This document shows positions 21,825-34,000 of a stretch of 64,000 nucleotides of DNA, piece by piece. Source of the DNA: Thermothelomyces thermophilus ATCC 42464 (taxonomy: Eukaryota; Ascomycota; Sordariomycetes; Sordariales; Chaetomiaceae); NCBI RefSeq assembly GCF_000226095.1, contig NC_016472.1, positions 4,216,001 to 4,280,000 on the forward strand, in the 5' to 3' direction. Position 1 is the first letter of the stretch; the number at the start of each line of letters is the position of its first letter. A program made the translations under genes and the position numbers. The notes beneath the pieces are model-generated. The model saw nothing but the letters and a program-made list of their open reading frames with translations. It was not told the DNA's origin and searched no databases.

Positions 21825-22622
21825 GAGCTCTTGAGGATAGTGGAGGTGATGGACCCAACAAATTTGCGCGTCAGGGTAGGGGACAGTTTGCTGCATACGC
21901 GGAAAGGTGGCCATCTGTTGCTAAATTATGTGACGGTAGTCTGTCTAAGCCATGTAGCTGCGACATATTTCAGAGTGGGTTACGTTCTCGTTTTGTGCTC
22001 CTATCATAATGTCACTCGGCGATTAATGGGGCAGGCACTTCAGACGGCACGCCACAACACCTGTGCCGGGGTTTATGGACGGGCATCTCTTCAGTTCGCT
22101 TGGGAGAGGTTCTCCTGGTGTCTTCGATTAGACAGCGGCACCGCACAACCTAAATGACCGACAGGGTGGTGCAAAACTATTCACATACAACCGCCCAACA
22201 ACGGCGAGGCTCGTCCGAGGCCAGGTCTCACAGACCGGACGGCCAGCCAACAGGCCAGCGAGCCACAGGCGCAAGAAGAAGCAGAAGTAGGAATCTGGTT
22301 CACAGTGCAGGGGACTGCGAAATAAATTGAAATGGTTCCGGAGAGGTCAAGACGATGCGCAACCGAGAGAAACCACGCTCCTAAGATAACGAACCATTGC
22401 AGACCGCGGACGCCTCTAGCTAAACCACCACACCTTCCGTGTCCGTCTAACAACATGTATGTACCTGAAAATGCGGAGGAGATAGAAGCTGAAGAAGCCC
22501 AACCACCCAACCAATCAACCAACGAGATAGCGTTCATCGCCCCTCGGAGAAGAGATAAAGGAAGACCTGTTGCATACCATTCCCCCCCCCCCCCCCCCGG
22601 GGGCCCTCCCCCGGGGCCAACA
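21825..22622. other. Intergenic region with C run
   Basis: The 3' flanks of the coiled-coil gene (+) and the GH16 gene (-). A 17-base C run at 22582-22598 is followed by G-rich, self-complementary sequence up to 22618 that could fold into a strong hairpin. No gene is supported. Confidence 0.4.
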
Positions 22623-23792
22623 TCAAGCCTGCCACCTCCTCGCCATCTTTGGCCTCAAACCCCGCCGCTGCCCTTGTCCCCCCCCTTCACCCTGACCGTC
22701 GTCGCCGCCGCCCGCGCTCGCCCCACCCGTACCCGTACCCGCGCCGGCGTCTGCCTCGAGCTGGTAGACGCGGATGGACCCGAGCAGCCAGTACGCCTCG
22801 GAGAAGGCCTCCGGGTGGGCGGCGACGTAGTCCTCGCACGTGTCGGCCAGCGCGGCGCACGCGCCGTCGGCGGCCCAGACCCGGCCGGCCCAGTCGCCGC
22901 AGAAGGTGGTGTCGAAGACGAGGTGGTGGTTGGCGAAGTGGTCGCCGATCGGGCACTCGGCCCCGCCGGCGAAGACGGCCAGGGGCGTGCCGAAGGCGGA
23001 CGGGTCCAGGCTTTTATTATCCTTGATGTTGGTGTTGTTGTTGTTTCCTCCCGAGGGGAAAGAAGAAGAAGAAGAAGAAGAAAAAGAAGAAGAGAGCTGG
23101 CTGGCGATGGGGCTGTCCCGCGGCAGGAACCAGACCTTGATGGCGGCGTCTGTCCACTCGACGGCGTAGATCCCGCCGCCGGCAGCGTTGAAGCCGGCGC
23201 CGTAGTTGTCGGGCGCGCTCGTGTCCTGGGTGCAGCCCTCGCCGCCCTGGCAGTCTGCCGAGACGAGCTTGGTGCCGGGCGAGGCGCCCGGGTTGGAGAC
23301 GGTGCAGCCGGCGCCCGTGTGGAGCGAGACCGAGTTGGACGTCTGGCTGTTGACGCCCTCGACGACGTCGATCTCGCCCGAGTTGGGCCAGTCGGGGCCG
23401 AACATCCAAAAGGCCGGCCACAGGCCGCACGAGCTAGAACCGGCCGCGCCCGCCGGCATGTGCGCGATGTCGGCGACGAAGAGGCCCCTCGTGTAGGCCT
23501 TTCGGGACGTCAGCCGGACCGACGCTCGGCCGGTCGTCGTCGTCGTCGTCGTGCTGCTGTAGTCGACGCCGAGGTAGACGCCGCCCGAGGCAAACCCGGC
23601 GAGCCCCTCGCGGTTTGCCGTGTCGCCGTCGACGTACTGGACGAAGCCGTGGGTCGGGTCGGGCTCGGTGAAGAAGTCGAACTCGTCGAAGAAGTTGCTT
23701 GCGTCAAACGTGTCGACCAGAGTGTAGGAGCCTGCTCGGGCCGTGCTTGCTGCCAGCGCAAACCCGGCGAGGCTCGATCCCAGTCGAACCAT
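22623..23792 (-). CDS. Secreted GH16 endo-beta-1,3(4)-glucanase
   Basis: One exon of 389 residues. The first about 20 residues form a signal peptide (RLGSSLAGFALAASTARA). The glycoside hydrolase family 16 core follows, with the catalytic motif GEIDVVEG at about residues 139-146; the ExDxxE residues E140, D142 and E145 are all present. Upstream it has LWPAFWMFGPDWPNSG, and downstream HLVFDTTFCGDWAG and YWLLGSIRVYQ, all typical of fungal GH16 endoglucanases. Family knowledge: such enzymes cut beta-1,3- and mixed-linkage glucans in cell walls. Two low-complexity insertions stand out: a Ser/Asn-rich run (about residues 232-257, encoded by a GAA-type microsatellite) and a Gly/Gln-rich tail. The tail is basic (KMARRWQA) and shows no clear GPI signal, so I infer a soluble secreted protein. 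Confidence 0.93.
   Translation of the reverse strand: MVRLGSSLAGFALAASTARAGSYTLVDTFDASNFFDEFDFFTEPDPTHGFVQYVDGDTANREGLAGFASGGVYLGVDYSSTTTTTTTGRASVRLTSRKAYTRGLFVADIAHMPAGAAGSSSCGLWPAFWMFGPDWPNSGEIDVVEGVNSQTSNSVSLHTGAGCTVSNPGASPGTKLVSADCQGGEGCTQDTSAPDNYGAGFNAAGGGIYAVEWTDAAIKVWFLPRDSPIASQLSSSFSSSSSSSFPSGGNNNNTNIKDNKSLDPSAFGTPLAVFAGGAECPIGDHFANHHLVFDTTFCGDWAGRVWAADGACAALADTCEDYVAAHPEAFSEAYWLLGSIRVYQLEADAGAGTGTGGASAGGGDDGQGEGGGQGQRRGLRPKMARRWQA
23059..23094. repeat. GAA-type microsatellite inside the GH16 gene
   Basis: About 36 bases of repeated GAA/AGA on the plus strand. On the coding strand it encodes the Ser/Phe run that interrupts the GH16 domain. The frame is kept. Confidence 0.8.
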
Positions 23793-25904
23793 CTTGTGTC
23801 TCTAGCGGTATATATATATATATATATATATCGGACCCTTCTCCTTTCCAAGTCCAACACAGGAGAAGAACCAACCCCAACTGAGGAGTACCTGCTCCCC
23901 ACTTGTTCTGTGAAACTTCGAGGAGCGAGTAGTAACTGTTGCTTGACTGCACCTGTCGAGTCTGTAATAGAGGCGGCGGGCGGCGGTTCTCAAGACGAGC
24001 AATGGCCCGTCTCCAGAGATGAAACGTTTCTTTGGAGATACCAGGGGCCCTGTAAGGAGAGAGAAAGAGAAAGCAGTCGAGGAGTGGACTCGGGGAACGA
24101 ACGACACCTCGTCGTGTTAGGGTGGTGCATACATGTACTTGGACATGGACACTCTCTCCTCTATACAACCGAGTATAGCTCTGCCAGACAATAGCGATTG
24201 AGAAAGCCAGGCGTCAATAGCTAATGGCTCTCAATAGCCGACCGGCAGCAACTCGAAGATCGGACGGAACGATGGAAGTAGACAATCAGATAACAACGCT
24301 ACAGCCGCATAAGGAGAGACGGGACTGCAGTGATTGAACGTGAACAGAACAAGGACCGGCAAGGGGAGGGGGGAAATGCACAGTACGTGTCAAGGCCGAG
24401 GGAGGTTTGTTTGACTTGATGATAAAATAACGACTCTTGGTTTGGACCTCACATATACGTGCAGATATCGGTGCAGCAGCGCCCTTTCTACATGCGGAAA
24501 CGAACAGGGGACCAAGGTGATGCTTGTACTGTACTCGCTATTCCACGGCTCAGAGGTGGGTGGCCAGTTGATGAACGGCATTCACCTCGAGGCATGATTC
24601 GTCCTCCGGAGTGCCCCTGAAGTGGTAATGGAAACAGGTCGACATGTAAGCAGGGCAAACAACGAGACACTGGCGGAGTGACGGGAACGGTCAGAATGGC
24701 TCCGTCGGGATCCGTCAGGAACGGACGCAAACTCAGGCTGGAGGGCGTTGGTCGTTGGGATTCGATTCATTCCCCTTGGCTCCGCAAAAGGGAAGGAAAC
24801 GCTTGTTTCAGACCCGCGGAAACCGATCGAGAGTTGGCGAAACAAACATTAACCATCCAGTGCTCGCCATTCTTTCATTTTTTTCACCAATGCGCTTTCC
24901 TTCCGGGACAGTTCTGTAACTGGCAGCCCAGGGGTTACGAAGTACAATCAATGTTTGGCAGAAAGGCAGACGCGCAAAGAGAAAGAACAGGCCGCTTGAA
25001 ACGCTGATTCCGGTTTCTTTGTCGACGTTTGTTGCAAGTTTGAGCAAACCAAGGCCAATCAATCAGCTCTCTCAATCGTCTCATCGCACAGCAGGCCCGC
25101 AGCAGTCCTGCAAGAGCGGAATGTGCTGTGGGGCTCTCTCACCCCGCCGCATGCGGTTCGTGTTCAGCACTCGAAGAGCACAGCACCCAACATGGAGCGC
25201 ATACTTCGTATAACAAAGCTCTTCCTGACCATGATCTGGTCGCACACGCGCATCTTCTGCATCGTCTGGGTTGGACTCTCCGTTAACTATAACAACCCGA
25301 GATCCGTCTATATGTCGTCCTCTATCTCTTGAGTTGATCTAAATCGGGTTCGCGCGGAACCTCGAGAAGATGGTCTAGTGTGGAAGTCATTTAGTAAGTA
25401 ATTAGTGTCGGACAGCGGAGGCGCTCCCGGACTGGGATCGGTAGGAAAGCAAGCACCCGTCTTGCGTTCCCTCACGTCCCGGCGTACGGGAAAACTCCCC
25501 TGCCTCGTCCCCAAAACGTGTTGAACAACAATCCCCTCCGTGACTTCATCAACGCATCAGGGGAAACATTCAATAAGTCCACACAATGCAGCATCCCGAA
25601 CCTAATGACCTGCCGACCCCGCCACTCCAGATCCAGTTTGGGTGTGAACCTGCCCAGGGAAAAAGGAAAAGAACCCCGGCTTTCTCAGCAGACCAAATCT
25701 CGATGCCTGCTCGGGATGGTGGTAACGTATCTCAGATGCCGAGCTTCTCCAGTAATGCTGGCGGGCCGGCGATGGAATGTCCACACCTATGGACCGCAAG
25801 CGAGCCCCCCCAAGCAGGGCACAACGCCAAAGACAGAAAGAAAAAGAAAAAAAAATATGCGACGTCTCCATCTCAAGTTCCGACAGCGGCGGGCCGGGCG
25901 TCCT
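23793..25904. other. Gene-free region between the GH16 and GT34 genes
   Basis: About 2.1 kb. The left end holds the GH16 promoter and leader with a (TA)n microsatellite at 23809-23831, only about 15 bases from the start codon. Short open frames on both strands show no family motifs. Nothing else could be assigned. Confidence 0.4.
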
Positions 25905-27418
25905 TTAGAGCTTCACCCTCTTCCCCGTGAGCTTGAACCAGATCTCGGCAACAATGTCTTCCTTGAAGCGCTCCCACGGGTTCCGGTTGAGGTAGTAACT
26001 GAGCTCGCGGAAATGGTATATCTCGCCCCAACAGTCGCGGCCCCACTCGCAGCCGGCCATGTTGACGAGGAAGTCCCGGTCCTTCTGGTTATAGTGGATC
26101 CTCGGGTCGATTCCGTTCTCGGCACACGCCCCTTCGGGGAAGCTGTTGATCATGCGCTGGGGCAGGAAAGCGGTATGCTTCCGCACCCACGGGTGCGAGA
26201 CGTACAGCTGCTCCAGCGCGTCCTGCTCCTTGTGCGTCCACTCCATGTGTTTCTGCTCATACGCCACCGGGTCCCACCATATGTCGAGCAGCCGGTCCGA
26301 CCACACGCTTCGCCGGACAAAGAAGGAGCCCAGGTTGAAGCCGGAGCAGTCCTGCGACAGGATGAGGTTGATGGAGCCGACCTTACCGTCGCCTACGGGG
26401 CTTCGCTCCTCGGCATCGAGCCAGGGCTCGGTGAAGGGGTGGGTAATGTTGAGGGGGTTGTATTCGTTGATGTCCCGGTAGACGTGCTTTTCAAGCTTGT
26501 TGAAGATGTGATCCTGGAGCGAGTACGACGGCTCCATGATGAACGTATTCAGGTCAAGCCACCAAAACCTAGAGGGCGGGGGTCGTCAGATCGAACCCGG
26601 GGAGAAGGAGGAGGAGGCGGAACTTGGTTAGCGACATACCACTCGGCTTCGGGATACTTCCTCATGGCCGTGCGGACGTGATCGACCTTCTCCCAGCTCT
26701 CGCGCCACTCGTGCGCATACCGTTTCTTGGTGCTCATGTCAACGATTTCGAGCTCGTACCCCCAACGAGCAACATATTTCTTCTTATTTTTCACCGAGTC
26801 GCGTTCGATCGCCCATTCTCGCGCACCCTTCCAGTCCATCACGCCGCCGCCGACATTGGCCCCGAGCAATATCACAAACTTCTTGCCCTCCCCAAACCAG
26901 GGCGACCTCCGCCAGTGATATACAAGGGCTGGCCCGCCCCTCTCAATGTTAGCCTAATCCTTACCCGGGTTCGGCAGGTTGGGGCATTGCCACTCACGGC
27001 TATTGTAGAATATGATGACGGATAGCAGGAACGCAAGCAGGATTAATATTCTGATCTTCATCTTCCTCCCCATGCGGGCCATGATCCCTCTGACCCGCCC
27101 GAGTAGCGGCACGTCATGGACAGACCACCTGCCACGGCCAAGTTTCTCCTTATCGGCGTAGTATAGGCTCGAGCCAAAGCGCGGAAGGCTGCTGGAGAGG
27201 CGGCGCATGTGTCGTCCAAAGAAGCTCTGGCTCCTGGTCGAGAAGGAAGGGTACGAAGGACCGGCGCCCTTTCTTAGCCTGGAGGATTCCCACATGGCTG
27301 GTGTACCGCGCGATCCCGGGAACGCTGTCGCCGGGCTCGATCGACCGCTCGGAATGTTGAGGCCCGGGCTCGTCCAGCCGCCGCCCGGGATGGGAGATGG
27401 GCTGCGAGACAGAGACAT
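25905..27418 (-). CDS. GT34 family Golgi glycosyltransferase (Mnn10/Mnn11 type)
   Basis: Three exons (27418-26965, 26928-26640, 26568-25905) join in frame to 468 residues. The joins give HWRRSPWFGEGKKFVILLGANVGG in outline and EWFWWLDLNTFIMEP. A cytosolic Ser/Pro/Arg-rich N-terminus of about 125 residues precedes one membrane span (KIRILILLAFLLSVIIFY), the layout of a type II Golgi enzyme. Conserved GT34 signatures are EKVDHVRTAM, the WWLDLNTFI segment (where family members have the DxD-like metal motif), LSQDCSGFNLGSFFVRRS and the late KDRDFLVNMAGCEWGRDC. Family knowledge: GT34 enzymes add alpha-1,6-mannose or alpha-1,2-galactose to N-glycans. The motif here reads LDLN rather than a strict DxD. 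Intron 1 is only 36 nt, unusually short, but its ends and frame fit. Confidence 0.9.
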
Positions 27419-30400
27419 TGGGGTATTTGGGGTGCCTAGAGAACAACCAAAAAAAAAAAAAAAGGACAACAAGAAAGGTTCTGGTGTTAGCCCAAGGTGT
27501 AACGCAACCAACCATCGCCCCGCTGGCCGTGCAGGCACCCGACGGGTACCACAGTCCACGGCAAGGGGACGAGCGAGTGAGCAGGGTGTGCGGAGTATCC
27601 GCGTACCTGGAATTGGCGAGAGGGGCCCCAACGGCCGATGGGGCTGAACCCCCAAATACTGATAGTCTCCCAATCGGAGGGTTGACGGGGGCGCCGTAGC
27701 CGAGGACCGCCTCCGGTGATTGCTCCGGGCAGGGCGGTCGCTGAACGACGACGACGCGCCGCCGAAGCTGAAGAACGCCAGGTTGAAACGTTTCGGCTCC
27801 CTGTTGGCGTTTGGTGCCACACGGGGAGTCTGAACGGAAGGTGCTGAAACTGACGTGACGTGACTGTTCCGTACTATCTACGGATCACCGTGCTGCGCCG
27901 ATTGTAGCCGGGGGCGACGAGTGGTGTGCAGCGGTCGAATGGGTGCGAAGTTCTCGTCTGGTTCGGATGTGCTTTTGTTTGGGGGGGGGGGGGAGGGGAT
28001 TCGTTACGCGGCCGCTTTGCGCGGTGTCACCGATAGGTAAAACGGGGTGGGGCCAATTGAGAAATCAGCGGTGGCGCCTCAGATCGACCAAGTAATTGTT
28101 GAAAATCGGGCCATCTCCACCTCGTAGTCGCTCATTGGACGTGTAGCAGAATATGCTGCAAAGGGACAAACCGTTTGGTTGTAACAACTTTGGACGTTCA
28201 TCAATGGAATTGGGGAGGTTGCTGGTCATGTTCTTGGCCAAGCTCTTGGAATCCCCCCTTGCAGCAGAGGTGGCCCGTGGACACTTAGCATCAGCTTTGC
28301 ATTAGACCTCCCGTTTGGCGAATGCTACCCTGGAAACCATCGTGCCACGGTCGCATTGGTCAGCTGAAGGACTCCAGACATGGGTCTTTTTTTTTTTTTT
28401 TTTTAATTGCACACTTTCTCTTTCGCAGAGAAATCTAACCTACAAGTATATATGATCAAAGTGCAAAAAAGTATTTAATCGACTTGTAGTATTCATTTTT
28501 CGTTGCTTTTGGTCGATGGGACGCACACGTTTTTGGGGACTTTACTCCATATGTTTGTGGGGTGCACTGGCGTGTGTTTGACATGCCATGCGATGCTGCT
28601 GCGGCGCATTTGCCAGTGCCCGTGGGTGATGCGGTGTAAACCCGCTTCCTTGTCTGAGATGCAATTGCACCCCGGATTTATCGTCATTTCTTCGGGCGGG
28701 TGTTTCATATAATCTTATTTTGACTGCAGACGCAAGGATTGACATACCAAATCCGGTTTGTAGCAAATTACTACGTGTCTGATTGATCTCTCTCTCACAC
28801 ACCCCTGAAAGCGGCCCGCACCTGGCTGCCCCATCCCAATAAATCCTAAAAAACACTTCTGGGACACAAGCAGGACAAAGGTTCCTCCAGAATCTAACTG
28901 CTTCAAGTTGCTTCAACTTGGTAGTGTATGTACCATATACGACTTTGCCTTTACCTGCAATGCAAAGAGAGGGACTGTGCCGAATTGGACTTCGAAGATG
29001 GGCCTCGGGGAGTAGATTCGGCAGGAAATAAGGATATGTGAAGACCGCATATCACAACAATCCTGCGGATGGGGGATGGGACCTGAACGGGACAGGAGGG
29101 AGAAGGATGTGCCGATATTAGGGCAACCAGGCGTAGCAACAGGAAAGAAGATACAGTTTGTTACACCACGGATTACCCAGCCTTCCCTAGCGAGCTAATT
29201 AATGACAAGCTTTGCACTTAGGACCATGTGCAATTGACGGCTCATTGTTGGCGAGAAAGCATTTTTGCGTCCCATCAACCACACAGTACGCGCTGGCTCA
29301 CGATAGGTATGACATGTATACATACAACGTAATACACTGACCTACTGAGTGCCTGCTGCACGGAGCATATACCCTACAGTGATGTTTTTTTTGGTGTGCC
29401 TGTGTACTGCGATTGAGAATAATTTGCAGAAAATGATAGACTGCTGCTGATGCATCTCGAGATCAACGGACGGTACTATGTACTTCGTAGCGGCATGGTC
29501 CTTGACAGATGAAGCCTGGGCCAAATCTAGAGGCTCTGCTTAGTGGAGCGAGCTTCTTCTTGCTGCGTGTCAGGAACACGAGAAGATCGCTACGTGACTT
29601 TTCAAGATGGTTGTCACTACTGAGGGGTGCCGTATCCTATGGATGGACATGCATGCACTCCCTGCATCCGGCTTCATACCCTTTGTACCTAGCCCTTTCG
29701 CCTTGTCCTTCACCGCGACATCGGTCGTTCCAAGAATTGAAAGCAGAACAGCGAGGCACCTGACCAAGGTCCCGGGCATCCTTTTTTGCTCATTGTTGCC
29801 CAGGTCGTTTGGGAAATTAGATCAAATAGTTCACACAAGCCGATGCGCACTACCACGTACTTGTATTCTCATCTGACGTGGCAGGCCGTAGTTATCATCC
29901 TTAAGCGCCGACACGCGCTCGCTTCTGACATCGGGCGGTTCACAGCTCAGCTCCGGAGCCGCTGGGGTGGGCCGCCTGCGGGACGAAACCCGGCTGGGGA
30001 AACGGCTTGGCATCTGGGGAACATCGGACCAATGTTTGGGGCCGGTTGAGCGCCGACGGCAATTGGCCATGCCGCTGAATCGAGCAATTCGCGACAAGCA
30101 GCCAATCACGGTGCGGAAAGCAAACTCCGGGCGGCTCGCAGCGGGCCAATGCCTCAACACCAAGCGACCACAGAGCGCTTATTTCATACAAGAGCCCCGC
30201 TACCTCAAACGAGCGGCCTTCTCGCTCTTCCACAAAATGCGCGCTTCTCAACGACGAGACGTGCGCCCTGGGCAAGGGCAAGGCAAGGGCCGCGACCGGC
30301 TAGCTACTCTTCCGCGCAGCTATTGGCGGCAGCGGCTGTTCAACATGGGAGGAAGACGGGCCGTACAAGGGCCGGAAGAGAAAGTGAGCCGAGGGCGGCC

Positions 30401-31019
30401 ATGATAGGTCCTGGAAGCGGATCTGGAATATGGGTGGTCGCGGGTGTGTAGAGGGAAAAAAAAAAAAGGAATGCAAAATGGAAACAGGAAGCTAAGGCGC
30501 CTGATGAGAAGGAGCCAGGCCATGCCATGCGACGCGCTGGCAACCTCTGGCCTCCGGACTTCTTCATGCCTTGTTCCATCTTGAACTCTTTTGTTTTCTC
30601 CTCTCGAATCTGTCATTGTCTGTCGTTCGACTCGCCCGCAATCCGTTCTTTGGGCTTTTTTTTTCGATTTTGTGTCACGCGCCAGAGGCAGCGCCTATTC
30701 CTGCGGCCACGCCTTTCTTCTCGTTCTCTTTGATCTCAACCAAGGTATCCGACCCGAGTCCTTGTTCAGGACTCGAAACATGTGGCGGAGGCCGTTGTGC
30801 TAGGAACAACCACATCTCTACATACCTCACTTCCAACGCTCGTTTCAATACTCCGGGCAAGGGCACAATATCAACAAGCAGGAAATACAACGACTTCCAA
30901 TCACCATCAAGAACGATCCCTTCCTTTGCATACCAACCTCGAGAATCGTTCAATACAGACAATCCCATTGGACACTAAGCATCGACACTCGCCTGAATAG
31001 CGAACAAGTCCAAGACAAG
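27419..31019. other. Long gene-free region between divergent genes
   Basis: 3.6 kb between the GT34 gene (-) and the large membrane glycoprotein gene (+). Homopolymers are A at about 27449-27462, G at 27981-27993 and T at about 28387-28404. No open frame longer than about 145 codons shows a family motif. Its flanks must carry both promoters; the right 400 bases are T/C-rich and probably form the leader of the gene at 31020, with several short upstream open frames. Confidence 0.4.
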
Positions 31020-34000
31020 ATGAGCGACCCTCTAGGGCTGCTCCAGCCTGATTCTAGCAACCGTTTGTCTGCCGAATCCAAGGATGACTGGGAGGAGTGG
31101 GAAGACGACGAGGTGATAACTCCCCTCACGGCGACGACGAGGGAAGGCCCGCTCCTCGATGCGGCGCCTGAGGCGACTGAAAATTCCGGAGGCGGGGCTA
31201 CACGGCATGTCGGACAGCAAGCATCTCGGCGAAGTTCCAGACTGACCGTCCGCCACTCGGTACGCGGGATAGCGAGATTGACCTCCCGCCGCAGGCAGAA
31301 GGCCCAGAATGCAAAGTTTGGCATAAAACTGGTCACCGACATGACCAAATTGCGCCAGCAGCAACAACAACAACAACAGGGGCAGCAGCAGCAACACGTC
31401 GCTTACCAAATGGGGCAGAGCCCAGAGAGCCGGGAAAGCCGGACCGGCAAGTTCGTCGACCTCGCTGCCCTGAGGGCCCTTGAAGGCACGCCGTCAGACG
31501 AGTCGATCGGCACATTTGCCTGGCTCAGGCGGAAGGGAACCAAGGGCAAGAAGGCCGAAAAACCGGGAGCCGAGTCATCCCTGCAGGCCGACCTTTCACC
31601 CGGCGCCCGGCCCATCATGATCGGCTTCGCCATGCCCCCCGACTCAAAAGTGGTCATCAGCCCGCAGACCGCAGTCGTCGAAACGCCCGTCGAGTTTCCC
31701 CAATATTTCAAGCCTACTACAACTGCCCCTTCGCCGACCCAGCCTGTCTCCGCCTGGTCCCCGGACACCGAGGACGGAGCCTCGCCGAGGATGACCGATC
31801 GCGGCTTCGTACCGGCCGTTCCTTCAATTCCAATACAATACAGGCCCGCCGAGGTCTCGCCCACTACTGCGGGCAGTCGAAGGGATTCCTTCCCCGCGCC
31901 GCCTGATGGCAAGGACAAGTTCGGACAAACGGCCAATTCGTCGGTGTATGTTGACGATGACGATGATGACATGGGCACCCCGGTCACGTTATTCGAGGAA
32001 GATGGCAGTCCAGCTACCACACGTGGAAGATCACTGCGAGTCATCAAAGGCCGCCAGCGGTCGGCCACAAACGGGAGCTCTCGATCCCAAGGGTGGTGGG
32101 ACCAGGTGACCTCCCCCTTCGGACCACCTACGCCACAGAGCGCCGGTTCAGGTGAGCACAAAGCCGAAGAGGACCGATCGTGGTGGAATAGCGTGGATAA
32201 GAAAAAGCCCCTCTCTCCCCTTGGAGCCGAGCCAGAAGCCGGGCCGTCAAGCGGACCACGAAGCGTTCCCAGGATGCATCATCAAAACCCCGAGATTACC
32301 ATCGAGGACGTTTCGTCGTCGTCAGCAGCACCATCCTCCTCAAGAGCGGTTCCGAAGCCACAAGCTCTGAGGCGAGCGGAGCCCGAGAAGCCACGCACGA
32401 CGGCCGGGGAGGTACAGACTCCTGGAGAGCTGCCACCTCCCTACTCGCCGCCCCGTAAGCTCCACAACGCCCGCTACCGTGCGGTCTTCCCTCCCGGGCA
32501 TCCGCTCAACGCCCTGTATCCGCCGTCGCCCGGCCCGGTTCCGCCAGGCTTGTCGCAGACTATGACATCGCAGGGCGCCATCGGGCTCTCGGATGTTCCG
32601 CTCACGCCGCCCCCGACCCAACTACACCAGCAGAGGTTGCCGGACCGGCCTCTGGGTTCCTTCGTTCCCCCGGACCATTTCATCGACGTCTCTGGGCACG
32701 GTCCGAGGCAGAAGGCCGAGCGAGAGAGGAGGAGGCACGAGAAGGAGGACGCAGTGGCCTGGAAAGCCGGCAGGATGTGGCACGGGCGTGGCTGCTTCCC
32801 TTGCTGCGGCTGCTTCGGCTGCCTCGGCCGTCCCGGACGCGAGGGCAGGAAGCGGAGGAGGGTGTGCTTGGGCCTCTGCGCGGCATTCCTGCTGGTCACA
32901 GCCTTGGGCGTTGTCCTGGGCGTATTGCTGTCGCGTCGGACAGGGACGGAGGAGACCGTGCCCTCGCGGTTCCTCAACCTGACCGACTTCCCGCCGATCC
33001 CCACGGGCATCTCGACGGTGATCGGGCCCGAGTCCGACTCGACGACGGCCTGTGTTCAGCCGCCCACCCTCTGGACTTGCTCGCTCCCCAAGGAGCAGGC
33101 GGACTCGGTCGCCCCGTTCGACGCCAGCCAGCCGAGCTTCGTCATCCAGATCCAGTTCGATAACAACACGCGGCAGACATGGAACGTCTCGGGGGAGCCT
33201 CCCCGCCCGACCCCCACAGACCGGGGGACTCCGCTACCGTTGCCATCGGCGAACGGCACGAGAACGACGCCCACCCAGACAGCAAGCCCGCGCGCCGTCC
33301 CGGCCACGGGTTTCGGCACCTCGCTCGTCCGGCGTCTCTTGGGACCACGTGACGGACCAGACTCCGGCAGCAGCCTCTCGCTCAGGCCCGACCCGCCACC
33401 GCCCAGCTTCGAGGAGATGTTCTTCCTCGGTAACACGACCGACGGGGTGGTCTCGGACGACAAGGCAGGCGAGCCGACCCCCTTTTACATCAGCATCCTG
33501 CGCTCGATCAACGACACGATCGGGCCCGACGTCCTCGCCCGGCGCGACGACTTGAACGACGACGACAACAACAACGATGACTTGGAGCTACCTGGCAACG
33601 GCAACGTGACGGCCGGCCAGGGAATCATCAACGCATCCGACATCGCGCCGCCGCCGGCGCTGGACCGAGACGGCACCGGGGCGCCGGCCGTCCTGCTCCC
33701 CTTCCCGACGCAGCAACCGCTCCGGCTGTACGACCGCGGGCTGCCGACGGAGCGGTACGGCTTCTACACGTACTTCAACAAGACGACGTACGTCAAGTCC
33801 ATCGCCACGCTCTCGGGCGACGGCGTCGACGCCACGCCGGTGCCGGCCGACGAGAACGGCGGCTGTCTCAAGACGGAGGCCAAGTTCCTCGTCACCTGGC
33901 TGTCGGTGCGGTACAAGGTCGAGATCTGGACGCGCATGGGCGGCGACCGGGCACGGCTGACGGGCGCCTCGGGAGCGGCGGCGGCGGCGGCGGCGGCGGA

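Noticed and set aside
22332-24194. 620-codon plus-strand open frame opposite the GH16 gene
   Set aside because: It is antisense to a complete GH16 enzyme with an intact catalytic motif. High GC at codon ends leaves the opposite strand open, and its product is compositionally odd.
26590-26610. Reverse-strand GGGTTCGATC resembling a tRNA B box
   Set aside because: It lies inside an intron of the GT34 gene and no cloverleaf can be drawn around it.
25518-26681. 387-codon plus-strand frame opposite the GT34 gene
   Set aside because: Antisense to well-conserved GT34 motifs and crosses that gene's intron.
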